Made by a program: the position numbers and the translations under genes
Shown here: positions 22,354 to 32,694 of the stretch, one piece after another
Layout of the letters: every line of letters begins with the position of its first letter
Numbering within the stretch: the first letter of the stretch is position 1
Notes under the pieces: model-generated
Database searches by the model: none
What the model saw: only the letters and a program-made list of their open reading frames with translations
Told to the model about the DNA's origin: nothing
Origin: Brachionus plicatilis
Taxonomy: Eukaryota; Rotifera; Eurotatoria; Ploima; Brachionidae
DNA: 64,000 bases
NCBI GenBank assembly: GCA_010279815.1
Contig: QEOQ01000226.1
Span: 642,976 to 706,975, forward strand
Reading direction: 5' to 3'

Positions 22354-23183
22354 ATTTTAAAAAAATTAAAAAAAAACAGAATATTTTTCTAATTTAATAA
22401 AATTTTGTAAATAATATTTTCATTTAAAAATATAAAATTTTTAAAATCATGAAAATTTTTTGAAGAGTATGCAAACAGATAGTGGTGGTAAAGCAGCAAA
22501 TCAGTGGTTAGTGGTTAATCTATAGTGGAAAATGTAAAAGAAAATGGATCATTCTTTTAAGATAGAGTGCTGATATGATACAATAAACATTTTTTACATG
22601 GTACAGATGCTGATTTACTATATTTTACCCAATATCCTGAACAATTCACTTGATTATCTTATATTAAAAAACCAAATAAAGTGCTTAACAAAAAAAGAAA
22701 TTATTCAATTAAGAAAAAAAAAATGATTGAACTGTTATTTTTATACTTTTTTTAAACATTTTTTGCCAAAAAAATAATAAAATTAGCGTAAATTTCGCTT
22801 TAAAAAATAAAAATAAAATCAGTTTTTTTTTTTCTCTTAAATTATAAAATAATTTAATTTTTCAAAATTTCAAATTTTTATCAAAAAAATAATAATTAAC
22901 TAAACCTTTTAAAATTTATTAGCCAAGCTTTTAAAATTTATGACCAACAAATTTTTATCATAAATACTACAAAAATTGTTTGCCCGTTAGAATACAAACT
23001 AGAATCAAAAATTGTCCCCTCATTTTCCGAAAGTTCCATCAATCTCATCAAAAAGCACAAGACTTATTTAAAAGTCACAAGTCACATGATAAGTGCAAAT
23101 AAAGATTTCAACCAGTTTTAAAATTTAAAAATTCAAGCCAAGACTTTGACTTGTTTCAAAAAAATCAAAAATAAGAATTATAA
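22354..23183. other. Intergenic, 3' of phosphatase copy A
   Basis: No gene recognised. Around 23040-23160 the words AAGTCACAAGTCAC and GACTTTGACTTG resemble the inner sequence of the hAT-type MITE family seen at 46614 and 51266, so a degraded copy may lie here. Confidence 0.35.
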
Positions 23184-23626
23184 CTAAGGCTTCGGTGGCT
23201 TGCCTTGTCCTCTTGTGTTCTCTCTCCATTTGCTTCTATCCATCGCTAGGGACCTTAACTCCTCATCTGTGAGTTTGTCTGGACAGCTAGTAAGCATCTT
23301 AGATATTTGTATGAAATTTGTATGAATGTCAAATATCTTGAGAGAGATTCTTAGCGCCTCTCCTTGCTTGACCATGTCCTATTTCTGGCTTGTATATTGC
23401 AAATATTCTAGCTGGTTCTTCTTTGATTTCCATACCTAGTGTGTGACCAAGCCATCCTAGCTGCCTTGAACGAATGGTTTCCATAAGCGGGAGTCTAATA
23501 ACTTTGTACAGTGCAAATTAAAACTAACTTGTACATTTCCTTTCCTCGACTCAGCCGCAAAGCTGTTGATTTTTTGCTTCATTATTGGTGTTATGATCCA
23601 TGACTCGCATCCATATAGAAGAATAT
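23184..23626 (-). pseudogene. LINE reverse-transcriptase C-terminal remnant
   Basis: The minus strand from 23626 downward reads, with interruptions, LLYGCESWIITPIMKQKI, then RSRQLGWLGHTLGMEIKEEP, then LAMDRSKWRENT. These match the conserved LLYG-E-W, R-L-WLGHVLRM and DRxxWR blocks that follow the RT palm in many non-LTR retrotransposons. At least one frameshift separates the blocks. The upstream (N-terminal) side ends abruptly at the LTR that begins at 23627. The segment 23505-23555 resembles the palindromic repeat at 46331-46444. Confidence 0.7.
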
Positions 23627-23868
23627 GTTACCCTGAATAATCACTTATTCATCAGCTTGTCAACTGATGCACAAAGATAAGTAAGAATTATACTTGTCAT
23701 GTATTTTAGAAGTTAGACGCTTCGAAATGCTGACATATACATTAAGCCCACATCTTAACTTAATTATAAGCTATTATAAATAAGAATTCCATTCTTAGAA
23801 CTTCAGAACGTTCAATAACTAAAATAAAGCTTTTAAAAGATTAAACATTGTTTTATTATAAACCGGTT
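23627..23868 (+). repeat. 5' LTR of a Ty3/Gypsy-like element
   Basis: The stretch begins TGTTACCC and ends GGTTACA (TG...CA rule). It contains TATTATAAATAAG as a possible TATA box and AATAAAGC as a possible poly(A) signal. It is followed after two bases by TGGTAGCAGCGAT, which starts with TGG as a tRNA primer-binding site should. Gag-like sequence follows. I see no second LTR copy in the window, so the boundary rests on these internal cues. Confidence 0.6.
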
Positions 23869-24480
23869 ACAATTGGTAGCAGCGATAAAAAAGATGATAT
23901 TTTTTATGGTATCTATTTCACAAGATTACCTTGAAAAACTCAGTGTACAAGAGCTGGTACACTTAATAAAGACACAAAATGGGTCTTTTGAAAATGAATT
24001 CAAGAAATTAGATAACGACAGCAAATTGGAAGGCTGTACAGAAGCCTAACAAATGGATTAGCTTCAAAATGTTCAAAATTCAGGAAAACCTAAGAAGTTG
24101 CTTATAGAGCTATAGGAACCAAGGAATTATTAGAAGTAGGCTAATAGATTGCGTTACCAAACTCCTAAGAGGAAACGCCTTACAAATGCTTAGAAACATG
24201 CAAAAAAGAGATGAATCAGTTACGTGGGAAAAATTTAAAAATCAATAATTAGCAACCCTGAAACCAGCTGATGTTCAAAGAGGGCTAAGATCTTAACTAA
24301 AAAGTATTAAATTAACGTCAAATTTTGAGGACAACATAATGAAATTCCAGACAATTGCAAACAAAATAGATAAGATAGATGAGTTCGAATTAGTCTAGTT
24401 CTTTCTTGAAGCCCTTAACCCAAAAGTTAGGGCCGAGTTAGAGAGTAAAAATGTATAAAATGTTGATTTTTAGCTCGATC
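23869..24480 (+). pseudogene. Ty3/Gypsy-like gag pseudogene
   Basis: Directly after the LTR and putative primer-binding site, the plus strand encodes a gag-like order across several frames. It shows a start-like segment, then KLLRGNALQML, WEKFKNQ, LRSxLKSIKLTSNFEDN and FFLEALNPKVRAELESKNV. It ends with a DLALD-MLCCLDRFHA-like segment. These mirror the capsid-region wording of animal Gypsy gag proteins. Multiple stops and frameshifts disable it, and pol is not continuous downstream. Confidence 0.7.
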
Positions 24481-24784
24481 TTGACATGCTTTGCTGCCTA
24501 GATCGTTTCCATGCTTTATTAAGCTCCATGTGCTAGAGCATTGCGTCTCTTAAAGTTCTGTTCGGTCTCTTCTATTTCAAAAAAAAAATACACAAAAAAT
24601 TTCTATGTAATACATTTTTTTCACAAATATATCTTTAAAATATTTTAATTTTTACAATGGTTGTACTGGAGAAAAAATCTGTAAGTCGATTTAATAAAAT
24701 AATTTTTTATCTCTTACAATTTATATAGTCTGTGTAATAACTAAAATATATCTCTGTATAGCTCCTACAATGAATCATTATTTA

Positions 24785-25125
24785 TATACCTATGAATTCG
24801 TGTCAAGAAAACAGGCATAAAATGTGGTTCAAAAGTACAGATGAATTTCCATAGAATGTTTGTAATTTCTTCGGCTTGTTTAAGGAAAGGAGAACTTGGT
24901 TAAGTATTCAGTAATTATCATTATTCCTGTCAAGCCTTCTACTGTCACTAGTAAACCAAATATTAAGTCTAGTCCGATTCCATCAAATAAACCTTTAAAT
25001 GGTAATTGTTTTAGATGAGTTTTCTTTTTTAGGAGCCAAATGTTTTTTGGAAATTTAATAAAATAAAAAATGTAAATAAAAAATAAAATAAATGATGAAA
25101 TTAGAACATTATTAACAAAATCCAT
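24785..25125 (-). pseudogene. LTR-retrotransposon integrase fragment
   Basis: The minus strand encodes PFKGLFDGIGLDLIFGLLV followed by TGIMIITEYLTKFSFP and, after a frameshift, QAEEITNILWKFICTFEP. This corresponds to the start of an rve integrase core (F-x-x-(V/I)-G-x-D first catalytic Asp, then ITEYLTK). Orientation is opposite to the nearby gag, so it comes from another copy or a rearrangement. Most of the core is missing. Confidence 0.65.
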
Positions 25126-25763
25126 TTTGCTACGAAAATTTACTTAAAGGGATCACCAAAATCCAAAGAAAACAGTTAATTCTTGGGTCAAGATATGCTG
25201 TAAAATAATAAGATTTGAAATTAAATCTTAAATTAAATTTATTTGAAAATGAAATAATTTTTTCCCTCTAATTGTTGCTATTTTATAATTATCATTTTTT
25301 CTAGCATGTCTATTTAAAAATATTTTATCTTGATGTAATTTATTACTCATTTTCTATTCTGATCATTTTTGCTTTTCAATTAATCCAGCACAAAACCAAC
25401 CTCCTCTTAGTTAAATTCCTAATTAAATTTACCAAATATTCTTATTTTCAACATAACACCGGTCTTTTTTAAGCTAAAATTTTTTGTTTTGTGAATTTTA
25501 ATTTATCCTAAAATAAAAAATATCTAAAATGTTTACTTTTTCAACAGCTCATTTTTGCATTGAAAATTTAAAATCATGAGTCAGTAATAAATTTTTCCAT
25601 AAAGATAATTAAAGTATTGATTAAAATTAATGAAGCAAAAATTTCGTTTTTTTTTTTTATTGAAATACGAAAAAAAACTTAGAATAAAAAATATATTGGG
25701 TAATTACATCAAATTTTTCTATATAAATAAAGCATTTTATTTAAAAAAAAATATATTTAAAAA
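25126..25763. other. Intergenic, nothing recognised
   Basis: AT-rich. It contains the upstream region of the EF-hand gene. The overlapping frame at 25630-25812 is low complexity and is rejected. Confidence 0.35.
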
Positions 25764-26030
25764 ATGTCTCTTTGGCGAAGATTCAAAAAAATTAGTGGCA
25801 TGGACAGTTTGATTGATAGAAATGAATACGAAGTGTACCATCACTATAAGCATCCGTACCTAGATCCGGTTTCAAATCGCATTCAAGCTAACCATGAATT
25901 CTCTATGATCGATAGGAATAGAGACAATAGAATCGATTATTATGAGTTTGCAGATGCCGAAAGAAGAAGATATGGGTATTATCCAGAATATTATCCACAA
26001 AGACGCAACTATGGCCCATATTACTATTGA
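25764..26030 (+). CDS. Small EF-hand protein with Tyr-rich tail
   Basis: Single-exon ORF of 88 aa. Residues 50-61 (DRNRDNRIDYYE) form a canonical 12-residue EF-hand loop: acidic or Asn at positions 1, 3 and 5, Ile at 8, Asp at 9, Glu at 12. It is preceded by a helix ending EFSMI. A degenerate partner hand may exist around residues 14-28. The C-terminus is rich in Tyr/Arg/Pro (GYYPEYYPQRRNYGPYYY), an unusual low-complexity tail. There is no signal peptide; the N-terminus is basic (WRRFKK). AATAAA-like signals follow near 26200. Specific role unknown; calcium binding is inferred from the loop. An additional 5' exon cannot be excluded. Confidence 0.65.
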   Translation: MSLWRRFKKISGMDSLIDRNEYEVYHHYKHPYLDPVSNRIQANHEFSMIDRNRDNRIDYYEFADAERRRYGYYPEYYPQRRNYGPYYY

Positions 26031-26270
26031 AAAAAGACAGTATCTTTCGAAAATAAATTGACGCTGTGGTAAAGAAATCACCCAAAATCAGCTTGGAAAT
26101 ACCAATGCATTAAAGCCAGAAATAATACATAGGAACAGTGTGAATTTATTTTTGAAATATATTGTAATTTCTGCAAATGATTTTTTAATTGACTTTTTCA
26201 AATAAATAAAAATATTTTCAAATTTTAAAATTTTTATTTTGATTTAATTATATTAAATTGAAAAATAATT

Positions 26271-26579
26271 TCAAATCATACCAACTCGTCCTTAGATGAA
26301 AATATTTTTAAAGAAATAATAGCATGATTTAAAGTAAGAATAATCTACCTGTTTCAAAACGTTCTCGTTGGTCACTTTCAGAGCTTTCGCTTGTCTCATC
26401 CCATAGAAATCTTTTGTTCCATTTTTTATCTGACATCCATTTGTCGTCTAAAAATTATTAAAATTAGTTTTTTGTTTAAATTAGTTAATTTGACAGTCAC
26501 TTTTAGCCATTAAGCCATTTTGAGCAGCTAATATTAGCAAATTAATCACAAAGAAAAAAATTGCATGAATGTATTTCAT
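26271..26579 (-). CDS. Small secreted protein (65 aa, three exons)
   Basis: Three exons, 26579-26501, 26447-26349 and 26290-26271, join in phase across 53-bp and 58-bp introns, the same size class as introns in neighbouring genes. Donors are GTGACT and GTAGAT; acceptors are TTTTTAG and ATCTAAG. The product begins with a clear signal peptide (MKYIHAIFFFVINLLILAAQ). A Lys/Trp-rich basic part (DKWMSDKKWNKR), an acidic Ser-rich segment (DETSESSESDQRE) and a short end (GRVGMI) follow. The Lys-Arg pair could be a prohormone cleavage site, giving a neuropeptide-like precursor, but there is no repeat or amidation signal. I recognise no family. It lies convergent to the EF-hand gene. Confidence 0.55.
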
Positions 26580-26751
26580 TTTAAATTATTTTCTGGTGTA
26601 AATAAAAAAAATTCAAATTTTTATAGATACCAAAAAAAAACAAAACCAAAAATAGAAGAAATGCGCGAATAAAAGATTCTTATTTTAAAAAGTAGAACAA
26701 AATTCTAGGAATGTGGTTGGAAATTTATTGAAAAATATTTCTCAAAAATTT

Positions 26752-26768
26752 CGTCCCTAGGTGGATTC

Positions 26769-26805
<37 letters not shown>

Positions 26806-26825
26806 GCCGATTGCGCCATAGAGAC
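26752..26825 (-). tRNA. tRNA-Asn (anticodon GTT)
   Basis: The 74-nt cloverleaf reads on the minus strand from 26825. The acceptor stem GTCTCTA pairs with TAGGGAC (one G-T wobble), the discriminator base is G at 26752, the anticodon loop is CTGTTAA, and the T-loop is GGTTCGAATCC. The box A-like and box B (GGTTCGAATCC) internal promoter elements are intact. There is no intron and no encoded CCA, as expected for a eukaryotic nuclear tRNA gene. Confidence 0.95.
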
Positions 26826-27269
26826 TTATTATTTCGTCAAAAATAAATTATACCTCTTTAAGAAGAATTAAAAAATATTGATGGAATATGAAAAAATGAT
26901 TTCGATTTCAAGGCTAATTTCACTGATGACTCATTGACACTAATGATTAATTTAGGAACGACTCTATAAGAAATATGCCTAGAAGTCACAGCAGCTTCAA
27001 AATTATTTCTTAACTTGTCAGCAAAGCTTTACCTTTGAACTATCATGATATTGCCTTGTGAATATCGCATCAATCTTCTATTGGTGAAAAGCTGCTGGTT
27101 TGTCAGTCAGGAGCCATTATTCTGTTAAAATAAAATAAATTTATTTTTTGTATAATATTTTTATTAAATTGATAATAAAGAATAAATAAATAAATGATTC
27201 ATTATTTTTAAGTTTTTAAATTTTAAATACTGAGGACCGAATTAATTTTAGTAGTAGGACTAAATTTTC

Positions 27270-27615
27270 TTCGCACCAGTTATTAAGATCATTTATTGAA
27301 CATTTTTTTTATCTAATACAACTGAATCAATGATGTGTTGAATTTGATTGTCTGTAGGTGGTTGATTGAATTTTTCTTTGTATATTTCTCTTCGTTTGGC
27401 CTAGCGATCTTAGATATGTAATTTTATCTTTTACTTGTGGAGCAACAAGTGGCACATTTTTACATTTTTCGTGATTAGAATGCTTATTATCCAATATATA
27501 AACGAATCTGCGAGTATCTTCAATTTTCAAGTCTAAATATATTGACTTCTTACATCCTTTTTTTTGATATTTGCAGTAAATATGCTTGATCAAATCTAGG
27601 AAAATCTGGCATCTT
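27270..27615 (-). pseudogene. FLYWCH-like zinc-finger relic (MULE N-terminus)
   Basis: The minus strand encodes YCKYQKKGCKKSIYLD, then DNKHSNHEKC and VKDKITYLRSLGQTKRN. This is the C-x4-5-C...H-x-H arrangement of FLYWCH/FAR1-type fingers that open many Mutator-like transposases. There is no proper start codon, and the frame shifts near 27370 into a continuing P-x-x-x-Q-I-like segment. No catalytic domain follows. At its upstream edge lies GGCATCTTGAAGTTGATGATG (27609-27629), the terminus of the element family at 8821. Confidence 0.6.
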
Positions 27616-27629
27616 GAAGTTGATGATGT

Positions 27630-28153
27630 ATTAAAATAAATAAAATAGTAGAAAACTTGAAATCAATAAATTTATTTAGACTTTAAAGAATTTTTAAAAT
27701 TGATTATTTTTCAATCTTTAGACATAAATATTTGTTTTTTTATAAATCAAATTTTTTAAATTAAATCAAAAACTTAACTTTTGATAACGCATGAAGATTC
27801 AATTTCTAAAAAAAATTGTTTAATCTCTAATGTGTATCTAATTGTAATTGTTTAAATTTTAAAATTTTATTTTAAAAAACAACCAAAGCTTTTTGGTTTT
27901 ATAAATCTTTGTTGTTATTTTTAAAAATATGTATGTAAATTTTTTATTTTATTGTTTTTTGAAAATTAATTTTTTTTTGTATTTGATTCAATTTGAATTG
28001 GTATTTTAAGCTTTAAATTAAGATGATAATAAAGATGCATAGACAATCAAACCGGTTGCAGTGAAAAATATGTAAAGAGAAAAATTGTTGAATTTTAATT
28101 TAATTTTTATAAATTAAGAGTGAATAAACATTTATTTAATAAATTTATTTATA
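27630..28153. other. Intergenic, nothing recognised
   Basis: AT-rich, short frames only, up to the TA target of the next element. Confidence 0.35.
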
Positions 28154-28554
28154 TACAGTACTGCTACGATATAGTGATTTTACTAAAAATTACGTGTTTT
28201 TGCTAGATTTTACGTAAAAATCGGAAAAAATCTGTGAAATTACGTAAAAATACTAAAGTAAAATAATGTAAATTTACCAGATTTTACGTAATTTTACGTA
28301 ATTTTACCGGATTTTTCGTCAATTTTGGTAATCTTCAAAAGGGCCAAAAAAAGTCCAATTTTTGGTGAATTTTTGAATTTTTTGATTTTTTTTATAAATT
28401 TTATGAAAAAAAAAAACAAAAAAAAAAAACGTTTTTTTACGTAATTTTACGTAATTTTTTATTATAAAATGGTAATTTTAAGTAAAAAAAAGTAAATTTT
28501 AGTAATTTAAAAAAAATCTTTTGAATGTGATCAGAACAAAAAAATTAGTATAAT

Positions 28555-28835
28555 CTATTTTGTCTTTTTATCTCTATCATTTTTAAAACAATCACAAGCT
28601 TTTCTCCAAGACTCTTTGAATGTTGAATTTTGTGGAACCAATTTTAACGTCTTTAACGTTTTAAAGTCTTCTTTTAAATTAAATGATTTTATTTATTTTT
28701 CTATACATATTAAATAATATACTATTTGTTACTTTTAATTTCATCCATATCTTTCGGATATTTTTTTTCATAAAAACTTAATGTCTGCCCAGGATCTTCA
28801 CCGAAACGTTTTTCAATTTCGTTTCTCAAACGGTT
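28555..28835 (-). pseudogene. Antisense two-exon ORF fragment inside the long-TIR element
   Basis: On the minus strand 28835-28733 and 28670-28555 join in phase across a 62-bp GT-AG intron (GTAACA donor, TTAAAAG acceptor). They encode about 72 residues: NEIEKRFGEDPGQTLSFYEK, then PKDMDEIK, then a Lys-rich end ending in TAG. Length and phase agree exactly. The upstream side meets a stop with no start codon, so the 5' part is missing. I recognise no family. It may be a captured host gene fragment or a second transposon ORF. Confidence 0.45.
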
Positions 28836-28839
28836 TTAG

Positions 28840-29265
28840 ATTTTTAATGAAAACATGGATTCGATTTTGTACAGGGAAATTTTGTCACATTTTTTGATTC
28901 CCTTTGGTGCATCAAAATTTGATTTTGAATTTAATTTACATCAAGACAATGACCCCAAGCATAATTCAATGATGTGCTCTTCTTTTTTGGACTTAAATAA
29001 TGTAAAATGGGTACTTAAAATTTATAATTTTTTAATGTTATATATTTAAAATTCTATATATTTAATATTCTCTAATAAAAGATTAAATCCCCTCCTAAAT
29101 CTCCTGATCTGAACCCAATAGAGTTGCTATGGAACGACTTAAAAAATTACGTAAGAAAAAAAATGATTTTATCAGAATCAGATGCAACAATTGCGGTAAA
29201 AGAATTCGAGAAAACCTTAACACCAGTTAAATGTCAAAGTTATATTAACCATTTAAAAAAAGTTT
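28840..29265 (+). pseudogene. Tc1/mariner-type transposase, C-terminal half with intron
   Basis: 28855 onward reads MDSILYREILSHFLIPFG, LHQDNDPKHNS (second catalytic Asp) and DLNNVKW. A 73-bp GT-AG intron follows (about 29009-29082), then PPKSPDLNPIELLWNDLK (third catalytic Glu), ending HLKKV-stop. The first catalytic Asp and the DNA-binding domain are absent: the frame closes at a stop just upstream, where the antisense ORF begins. It may start as an exon at 28840 after TTTTAG. The copy cannot be autonomous. Confidence 0.75.
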
Positions 29266-29761
29266 GAATTTTATTCAATTTTTATTTTATTTATGAAGTT
29301 TAAATCTTATATATTTTAGGTAATAAAAATTGTTATAGATAAAAATGGTGATTGGTCTGACCATTAAAACTTTAGCTATTAGCGTTAATTTAAAAAACTT
29401 TATTTTTTACTAGTGTTTTTTACTAAAATTTACTTTTTTTTACTTAAAATTACCATTTTATAATAAAAAATTACGTAAAATTACGTAAAAAAACGTTTTT
29501 TTTTTTTGTTTTTTTTTTTCATAAAATTTATAAAAAAAATCAAAAAATTCAAAAATTCACCAAAAATTGGACTTTTTTTGGCCCTTTTGAAGATTACCAA
29601 AATTGACGAAAAATCCGGTAAAATTACGTAAAATCTGGTAAATTTACATTATTTTACTTTAGTATTTTTACGTAATTTCACAGATTTTTTCCGATTTTTA
29701 CGTAAAATCTAGTAAAAACACGTAATTTTTAGTAAAATCACTGTATCGTAGCAGTACTGTA

Positions 29762-30469
29762 AATAAGAATCATTTCTTTGAATTAAATTTTTGTGATTTA
29801 AAAACATCAGAAGCAAAAATTCAAAATTCAAATTTTTATTTTTAAAAAAAATTATTTTTCCTTTAAAATTGATTCTATGCTTGTTGATTAAAAAAGATCC
29901 ATAAGATCGAAACTCAAAAACTGTCTTTGACGTAAAATTGTTAAGTTTTTAAAATTTTTTTTTTAAAGTTCCTATGTATCAGATTCAAATTAAAAAATTT
30001 GTATATTTATTACATAAATGGAAAAAAATTTAATTCACTTAAATTATTCAAAAAAAAAATTCATAAAATTAATAAAATATTTTATTTTCCAAGATCATTA
30101 GTGGCAGAATTGGCAAGTAGTCAATGGTGTGACAAGCGTCATAAATGAAAGTAGTTCAAGAACGTGACCAAAAAGTGTCTAAGGACTTTTTCAAATTATT
30201 ATTTTTTAATCGATAAGAAATTTGAAAATTTTAATGACATTTTCAAAATATCTAAAGCAATATATTTAATTGAATTTTCCTTATCAAGAGATCTTAAATT
30301 TTGTTGAATATGAAAATCTCTTCAAAATGTGAGCAAAATATGCATTTAGAGCAATCTTTAATCAAAAATTTAATTATCAGTTAACAAATAAATTCAACAA
30401 AATAATTCATTTAAAAAAACGTGTTTGTAGAATAAATTCACCTCAATAAAAAAATTAATTCTAAAATCT
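29762..30469. other. Intergenic upstream of phosphatase copy B
   Basis: AT-rich with no frame or repeat end recognised. A slightly mixed patch at 30100-30180 (GGCAGAATTGGCAAG and onward) has no assignable content. Confidence 0.35.
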
Positions 30470-31279
30470 ATGGCATCTAAATTCGCAATATTCGACTTTG
30501 ATGCCACTATCATAAATGACAACAGTGATAGTTACATTAATGAATTACTTATAGAAAAGCATCATGCCAACCGTGAGCGTCAAGGCAGAGATCACGACAA
30601 GCTGAGTGCCGTAGACCTGAGAAGACACATTTTGCCTTATTCAATCGAAGAACTCTATCCAGTGTACAATTGGCCGACTCGAATGAACGCTGCCTTTAGA
30701 TACATGGCCGAAGACCTTGAATGCACCACAAATGAAATATTGGACAAGCTAAAAGAAATAAAAGTAAATGAGTCAATGAAACAGTTGATTAGTAACTTGG
30801 TCCAAAATGACTACCAACTATTTATAGTTTCGGATGCCAATAAACTTTTCATTGAGCTCATTCTTGATCAAAATGGACTGCTAGATAAGTTTGCTGGTCG
30901 AATATTTTCCAACGAAGGCTTTATTGCCGAGAATGGACTCCTAAAAATTCGTCCATTTTATTTAGACCATAAAGAAGATAAACTGCCATACAACTGTGTT
31001 TATTGTTGCGAGGACTGTGGTCAGCCATCTATTTGCAAGCGGGAAGTAGTCAAGGACTTGTTGAAGAATGTCTCAAGCAGAAAAGTGGTCTATGTTGGTG
31101 ACGGTAGAAATGATTTTTGTCCAGCTCTTGATCTAAAAGAGAGTGACTACTATTTTGTGAGGCGCGGATTCAATTTGGAAAAATATTTGGAAGATGAGAA
31201 CTTGTTAGGAAAAATAAAAGCTAATATAAAATTTTGGAGCAGTGGTAGTGAGATTTTAAATCAGATTAAATTTGGTTAA
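30470..31279 (+). CDS. PHOSPHO1/2-like HAD phosphatase (copy B)
   Basis: Single-exon ORF of 269 aa from ATG at 30470. Motif I is FDFDAT (Asp9, Asp11), motif II VSDAN, motif III Lys in ICKREVVKD, motif IV GDGRNDFCP, followed by the family phrase ESDYYFVRRGF. It is clearly paralogous to copy A at 21586 (shared NWPTRMNAAF/NWTHRMNAVF and DESMKQLI-like blocks). It has an insertion of about 15 residues in the first cap segment and a CxxC...CxxC-like Cys cluster (CVYCCEDCGQPSIC) before motif III. The codons are less AT-biased than those of copy A. A cytosolic phosphomonoesterase acting on phosphocholine/phosphoethanolamine or pyridoxal phosphate is inferred from the family. Confidence 0.92.
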   Translation: MASKFAIFDFDATIINDNSDSYINELLIEKHHANRERQGRDHDKLSAVDLRRHILPYSIEELYPVYNWPTRMNAAFRYMAEDLECTTNEILDKLKEIKVNESMKQLISNLVQNDYQLFIVSDANKLFIELILDQNGLLDKFAGRIFSNEGFIAENGLLKIRPFYLDHKEDKLPYNCVYCCEDCGQPSICKREVVKDLLKNVSSRKVVYVGDGRNDFCPALDLKESDYYFVRRGFNLEKYLEDENLLGKIKANIKFWSSGSEILNQIKFG

Positions 31280-32277
31280 TCCATGCATTAAATTTTTTAA
31301 AATTTTTTTAAAACTTTTATGATTGGGTCTAATAACATTTTTGATCAAAAATCTAAATAAATAAATTTAATTTAATATCAGTATTTTTTTTCACAGCACG
31401 CCATAATAAAGCATCAGTGACAAAATAATATAGTAATTGAATTTATGGTTAATATCATAAAAATAGTCAAGAATTGGTTAAAGTCAAAAATTATATTAAG
31501 TGTAGGAAATTTATAGCTTGGTAGCTATCTAAACCTTCCATTTATTAATTTAAATTTGTAATTTATAAATATTTAGACCCTAGATTTATTTTTAAAAGGG
31601 CGAACACATGATTTGATTTTTAATCTAAGATTTTTTTTAAATTTTTATTATATAAATACCGGTTTTGACTGTTTGCTTAATGCTTTTTTTTGCAGCTAAT
31701 TTAGCTGCATCGGACGATTCTACTGGGACCAAAGCAATATCCTTAGAAAACTGTCTTTTCTTTTACGGTTTTTAAATCTTAATATATATATTTCAAAAAA
31801 TTATAGTTTATTATGGTGAGTTGCAATTTTTTTTTTGTTTTTTTTATTTCATTCAATATTAGTAATTAATTTTAAAAGTTTGAAATTTCTAGAATAAAAA
31901 AATTTTTGATTTCAACATAAAAAATTTCATGTGATCAAAAAAAATTTTGGTGATCAATTTTTGTTCACAAAGAGTACACTTAATATTTTGGTGATCAAAA
32001 TGGTCACATTCTGGACATGGCCCAAAAAAACTTCCGTATTTTGGAACTTAAAAATCCAAATAAAATAAAGCGAAAAAGAAAAAACAATTCATTAAATGAT
32101 GCAGCCCAGTCACGAAAAAAACGATGATTAATCGATGAAAATTGATAGATGAATCATTAATTAATAAACTTTATACTTTATTAAAGAAAAAAATATATCT
32201 TAAAGTTTTAATACTTAAAAAAAGAAAAAAAAAAATTAAGTTCGAATTAACAAAAAAAAAAAAAAAAATTTAAATTG
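31280..32277. other. Intergenic; possible small zinc-ribbon relic on minus
   Basis: No gene is confidently present. On the minus strand, about 32030-31900 encodes GPCPECDHFDHQNIKCTLCE, a C-x2-C-x9-C-x2-C ribbon. An acceptor-like TTTTTAAG precedes it, but there is no start and no continuation. It could be a transposon exon remnant. The rest is AT-rich. Confidence 0.3.
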
Positions 32278-32694
32278 CTATCTCGGACCGAATCTATCTC
32301 CGTCCTATCATGAGTGACCCACTTATCTACAGCTCGGCAGTAAAAGGAACTAGTAGAGCAACAGTCGCTACCTGTGACGCATGGCTTCACGAATTGCATA
32401 TCAGAATTGTCGAACTCGAAACAAAATGGGCAGCAAAAGACATCTTGATCCAGGATCTAAGAACCGAACTAAACGAGGTTAAGGGGAATGCATCTTGTGG
32501 TCCGACAGTATCGTGGAGCAGCATAGTTAACGGCAACAAACCGTACGACCAGACGCAAGCCCTCATGGCCAGTGTCAGCAAAGAACTTTCTGAAAAGTCG
32601 AGGATCGAGAACAATGTAATTGTATCAGGAGCCGGCATCGGAACCGAAGAAGAAGACAAGAAGAAGGTGATTTAGATTTTGGAAACTCTAAATA

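Larger units (their letters stand above)
28156..29759. mobile_element. Tc1/mariner-superfamily element with ~350-bp TIRs
   Basis: The element is flanked by TA at 28154-28155 and 29760-29761, with termini CAGTACTGCTACGATA and their mirror. Inverted repeats run about 350 bp on each side with very few differences. They are dense in TTACGTAAAATTACGTAA-type words, themselves near-palindromic. Between them lie the C-terminal half of a DDE transposase (plus) and a separate spliced-looking frame on minus. Length 1604 bp. Such long TIRs are exceptional for this superfamily, where tens to a few hundred bases are usual. Confidence 0.85.

Noticed and set aside
25630..25812. 60-codon plus frame overlapping the EF-hand gene
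   Set aside because: Different frame from the EF-hand ORF and made of Phe/Lys/Ile runs.
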